36,698 nt of DNA from GYS-P2D sp964489125 (GTDB lineage: Bacteria; Bacteroidota; Bacteroidia; Chitinophagales; Saprospiraceae). The stretch spans positions 1 through 36,698 of the forward strand of contig CAZAXY010000024.1 in assembly GCA_964489125.1 (NCBI GenBank), in the 5' to 3' direction. The translations under genes and the position numbers were made by a program. This document shows positions 33,382 through 36,698 of this stretch, one piece after another. The stretch's first letter is position 1. The number at the start of each line of letters is the position of its first letter. The notes below the pieces were generated by a model. That model did not search any database. It had not been told where the DNA came from and saw only the letters and a program-made list of their open reading frames with translations.

Positions 33382-33830
33382 ATGTTCAAAGGACCCAGTA
33401 TTTATGACTTTCAGCAGCAATATGGTACTAATGAGTCATGCATAGATTCACTTGTTCAATGGTCAACGGGTTATTCATGCCGATATTGTGGTTACAAGAA
33501 GTATTGCAGTACTCATCGTTATGGTGAGCGCAGATGCAACAGATGCAGGAAGCCAGAATAGGCTACTGCGCATACTCTATTTCATAAATTTAAGTTTGCA
33601 ATACACAAAGCCTTTATGATGATGTACCTCATGAGTACTACTAAGAAAGGGATATCAGCCTTGGAATTACATCGAAAAATGGGTGTAAATAAGCGTACAG
33701 CATTGTTGTTTAAACGAAAGGTGATGGCTTTAATGTCATCACCTCTGTTGTATAGGATGTGCAACATTTGACGAAGTGGCGGCAAGTAGATATAAGGCAG
33801 CATACATTATTGTCCCACAATAGACTATGA
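33382..33830 (+). pseudogene. Decayed IS1595-family transposase
   Basis: From the ATG at 33382 the frame encodes a zinc-ribbon start with two CxxC pairs (CRYCGYKKYC and CNRCRKPE), is stopped by TAG at 33559-33561 (codon 60), and continues in the same frame with ATAHTLFHKFKFAIHKAFMM, then KKGISALELHRKMGVNKRTA to a TGA at 33769-33771. This is the N-terminal half of an IS1595-type transposase. A shift into another frame near 33767 (FDEVAASRYK) may continue toward the catalytic region, but stops accumulate and no DDE domain survives. The element is dead. The rest up to 33970 holds only degraded sequence. Confidence 0.75.
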
Positions 33831-33970
33831 TGTAGATCATGGTGATAAAGTTGGAAATCTGATTTTGGAGAGAGTAATCATAAGGAACGAGATGAGAGTC
33901 ACCTAGCTAATTAGCCCTTCATATCGCAGTCGTTATTAGACGCTGTATTCGGCGCTTATCAATACTATAA

Positions 33971-34612
33971 TCACCCGTGCAAAAATGGATTATTAGCTCT
34001 CTCAAACCCCACAGTGGTTGCTGGGCCATGTCCAGGATAGACCGTGTAGTCATCACCCAAAGTCATCAATTGAGTCCTTATACTATTAATTAAAGTATCA
34101 TAATTTCCACCAGGAAGATCTGTGCGTCCTATGCTGCCGTGAAATAATACATCGCCTCCAATGACTTGTTTTGATTCGTGATGAATAAAGCATAGGCTTG
34201 CCGGTGAATGCCCTGGCGTAAATACGACCTCCAATGTGACCTCGCCAAAGTGAATCGTGTCCCCTGCCTCAATATACTTTTCGATGTTGGGTGAGCCGTC
34301 ATAGTCAATGCCATACATCTTGCTGACCTTTACACAGCTATCAAGCACCGGAATCTCTCCTTGATGCGCCTCCAAGGGTAATCCGTAAGTTTCTGAGATA
34401 TACTTATTACCTAGTACATGATCGATATGGCAGTGCGTATTTATCAATCTTACAGGTTTCCATCCATGATTTTTAATCGTATCCGTCAACACTTTGCGCT
34501 CATTACCATTAGAACAACCGGGATCAAAGATGATACACTCCTTGGTGCTGTCGCAGATGGCAACTACAGTATTTTCCTGAAAGGCATTAAATGTGTATAT
34601 CTCTATGGTCAT
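33971..34612 (-). CDS. MBL-fold metallohydrolase (glyoxalase II-like)
   Basis: The 213-residue protein has the metallo-beta-lactamase-fold motifs of the glyoxalase II-like group: THCHIDH (His60, His62, Asp64, His65), His135 in TPGHSP, Asp154 in GGDVLF, and His195 in YPGHGP. All metal ligands are present. Single-domain proteins of this type in Bacteroidota include hydroxyacylglutathione-hydrolase-like thioesterases; the substrate cannot be assigned. It is divergent from the large exported protein gene, with 86 bp between the starts. Confidence 0.93.
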   Translation of the reverse strand: MTIEIYTFNAFQENTVVAICDSTKECIIFDPGCSNGNERKVLTDTIKNHGWKPVRLINTHCHIDHVLGNKYISETYGLPLEAHQGEIPVLDSCVKVSKMYGIDYDGSPNIEKYIEAGDTIHFGEVTLEVVFTPGHSPASLCFIHHESKQVIGGDVLFHGSIGRTDLPGGNYDTLINSIRTQLMTLGDDYTVYPGHGPATTVGFERANNPFLHG

Positions 34613-34698
34613 AAACGTCTTCTTTATCTTATACTATTCAATAGTGTGGGACAAGTATAATGAGATGTTTATATTCATCGCATATTATAATTGACTTG

Positions 34699-36698
34699 AT
34701 GAAAATTCGATTTACAATTTGGTGTGTTGTATGCTTTCTGCTGACTATATCTGTAGATGGGCAAAGTATACGTACTGATTTTGGAAAAAATCGAATTCAG
34801 TATCATGACGATTTCAGTAAGTGGTGGGAATACGAAACCCAAAACTTCATTGTTTACTGGTATGGTAAAGGTCGTAACATCGCTCAATCTGCCGTACAGA
34901 TGGCAGAGGTGGTACATGGGGAGATACAGGACATAGCAGAACATCGGATCAATGATAAAATCGAGATCATTGTCTATACTGATATATCAGATCTCCTACA
35001 GAGCAATATCGGAAGTGAGGACACCTTCGAGACTACGCATGATGAAACCAAGGTTATTGGGAGTAGAATATTTGTGTATTTTGATGGTAACCACAAGAAC
35101 TTAGAGCAAGATATCAAGACAGGTATTGCACATGTATACATCAACTCCATGTATGCTCCTAATGGTCTTCAGAGTATCATAGAGAGCGATGCAGATCTTG
35201 ACATCCCTGATTGGTATAGAAAAGGCTTCGTGAGCTATGCCGGATCTAGATGGAATCCATACATCGAAGATGAGTTAAGAGATGTCTGGACTCAAAAGAA
35301 AGCTCGCTTCCAAAAGTTCGATTTCTTATCAAAAGAATTTCCTCGGCTAGCAGGACACAGCATGTGGTATTATATCAGTGAGCGCTATGGACAGACGTCT
35401 ATTACTACCTTGCTATATCTCATGCGCCTCCGCAATGACTTTGACGAGAATCTTGAATTTGTCTATGGTATAAATGAAAAAAGATTACATCAAGAATGGC
35501 AGACTTACTTTAAACTCTTATTCGATGATCAAGATGAGCTTAGCTCACTTCCAGAAGATGACCTCATTGATGAGAATCGTAGGCAATTTTGGCCTAAAAC
35601 ATCATTAGAATTAAGTCCCGATGGTCTAACCCTAGCGTATGTGGTCAATGAGATTGGCAAGGTTCAAATAAGGCTACAGGATGTAGCATCAGGAGACGAA
35701 AAAGTAATCATGAGATACGGCAGTAAAAATGCCGTTCAAGAGACTGACTATAACTATCCATTGATTGCATGGCACCCTTCCCGACCTGAAGTCACCATCG
35801 CTTATGAATGGCGAGATGTAATCACCCTACGCAAAATAGACCTTACGACAAACGACTATGTAGAGCAAACGATCCCAGAGAATCTGCAGAGAGCCTACTC
35901 TATAGACTATATATCTGAAGACGAATATCTCATGTCAGGACTTGAAAATGGATATTCTGATCTTTTTACCTATCATACACGCTTCCGACGATTAACCGCT
36001 ATAACGGAAGACTATCATGATGATATTGATGCGTCATATGTCAATATCGGAGGGCAATGGGGTGCGCTATTTTCTTCTAATCGGACTCAAGCACAATTGC
36101 TAAATGAACGCCTCGACACCATACTACCTACCACATCATTTGATGTGTTCTTTCTACCTTTGGAGAGTGATTTTGCATTGAGACTTACTAATACACCTGA
36201 TATTGACGAGCTTCAACCTGTATTAGCCAATGATCACTATCTCGTATATCTATCTGATGATAGCGGAGTGCGCAATAGATGGACACTGGACCTGAACAGT
36301 CGGCGACCTCCATATCGTAACTCCAACTATGATAGAAACATCATAAACCATGCAGCATCAGCTAATAGTGATAACTATATATATCACGCCTACAATGATC
36401 AGGATTACCGATTTTATGTTAGTACTCCGGAGTGGACTAATAGTATAAGGAGCGCTCCTGTCAATACCGAAGAACAGCTGGAAGAGGAAAAAGAGGATAA
36501 ATTTCAGCTCGCCGCAAATCAACTCTTACAATCAAGATTTGATGACCCGGAGGTGTTAGAGCCTCTTGAGACAAATTTGGATTTCAGAATCGTCAAGAGA
36601 AATTTTCAATTTGACAGTGAAACTCGCTTAGATAAAGTTCCTCAATTTATTCCTGCTCGTGCTGTAGCTTCAAGGAGACAGTTCAAGCTTGAGGACAT
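34699..36698 (+). CDS. Large exported protein with degenerate peptidase-MA-like domain and propeller, partial
   Basis: The frame is open from the ATG at 34699 through the right window edge (666 codons, no stop), so the gene is truncated by the window. A signal peptide (MKIRFTIWCVVCFLLTISVDG) is followed by a region laid out like gluzincin peptidase-MA domains: FIVYWYGKGR, KIEIIVYTDISDL, then the helix KTGIAHVYIN (140-149) where active enzymes have HExxH, and DWYRKGFVSYA (171-181), comparable to WLSEGLAEY. The first His and the Glu are replaced, so protease activity is unlikely. From about residue 300, WD40/TolB-like repeats (TSLELSPDGLTLAYVVNE) follow. Full-length relatives are about 1000 residues or more and may carry a C-terminal outer-membrane portion. 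Confidence 0.75.
   Translation, partial: MKIRFTIWCVVCFLLTISVDGQSIRTDFGKNRIQYHDDFSKWWEYETQNFIVYWYGKGRNIAQSAVQMAEVVHGEIQDIAEHRINDKIEIIVYTDISDLLQSNIGSEDTFETTHDETKVIGSRIFVYFDGNHKNLEQDIKTGIAHVYINSMYAPNGLQSIIESDADLDIPDWYRKGFVSYAGSRWNPYIEDELRDVWTQKKARFQKFDFLSKEFPRLAGHSMWYYISERYGQTSITTLLYLMRLRNDFDENLEFVYGINEKRLHQEWQTYFKLLFDDQDELSSLPEDDLIDENRRQFWPKTSLELSPDGLTLAYVVNEIGKVQIRLQDVASGDEKVIMRYGSKNAVQETDYNYPLIAWHPSRPEVTIAYEWRDVITLRKIDLTTNDYVEQTIPENLQRAYSIDYISEDEYLMSGLENGYSDLFTYHTRFRRLTAITEDYHDDIDASYVNIGGQWGALFSSNRTQAQLLNERLDTILPTTSFDVFFLPLESDFALRLTNTPDIDELQPVLANDHYLVYLSDDSGVRNRWTLDLNSRRPPYRNSNYDRNIINHAASANSDNYIYHAYNDQDYRFYVSTPEWTNSIRSAPVNTEEQLEEEKEDKFQLAANQLLQSRFDDPEVLEPLETNLDFRIVKRNFQFDSETRLDKVPQFIPARAVASRRQFKLED

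Noticed and set aside
33582..33803. 73-codon minus-strand frame opposite the transposase remnant
   Set aside because: It is antisense to recognisable transposase sequence and has no family features.
1..36698. CRISPR arrays, tRNA and rRNA genes
   Set aside because: No regularly spaced repeats and no recognisable tRNA or rRNA signatures were seen on either strand by eye.

Overview
The window reads as a piece of a free-living, probably aquatic Bacteroidota chromosome or metagenome scaffold. The evidence is a type IX secretion (T9SS) Plug-family protein, a SusC/SusD pair, Bacteroidota-style 7TM-AraC and LytS/LytTR regulators, many lipoprotein signal peptides, and AT-rich intergenic DNA with few Shine-Dalgarno sites. 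Placement in Saprospiria-like marine lineages is a guess from gene content. A run of 100 N (27655-27754) marks an assembly gap.

Layout. 1-7219 (+): a terminator from an upstream transcript, the T9SS Plug-like protein, a TolC/HlyD efflux pair without an inner-membrane partner, a membrane-anchored AraC regulator whose start codon touches a perfect 17-bp palindrome, and a secreted alpha/beta hydrolase. 7232-9152: inverted repeats, then a hipBA toxin-antitoxin operon. 9237-11810 (-): a lipoprotein-LytS-LytTR operon. 11981-18349: housekeeping and amino-acid/peptide metabolism (DUF2064 glycosyltransferase-like protein, tryptophanase, EamA exporter, M19 dipeptidase, PRPP synthetase, an SDR lacking the usual Tyr/Lys pair). 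18472-18612: a chain of hairpins ending in a good terminator, just ahead of lpxH. 19525-20378: a small membrane protein and a frameshifted partial copy of its 5' end.

20563-33198 is the most interesting block. It is a polysaccharide-utilisation-type locus with a GH16 lipoprotein (laminarinase-type EIDIME active site), SusC, SusD (interrupted by the gap), a strong terminator after susD, and then two large paralogous lipoproteins encoded tail to tail. Each has the order seven Ca-loop (FG-GAP/VCBS) repeats, an ASPIC/UnbV domain, and seven more repeats, which suggests two beta-propellers around a central module. A plausible reading is surface binding and cleavage of a beta-1,3-glucan, with TonB-dependent import through SusCD. 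The role of the double-propeller proteins is unknown.

33344-33970 holds a decayed IS1595-type transposase with a stop codon and a frameshift. The window ends with an MBL-fold hydrolase (-) and, divergently, the first 666 codons of a large exported protein with a degenerate gluzincin-like domain followed by a probable propeller.
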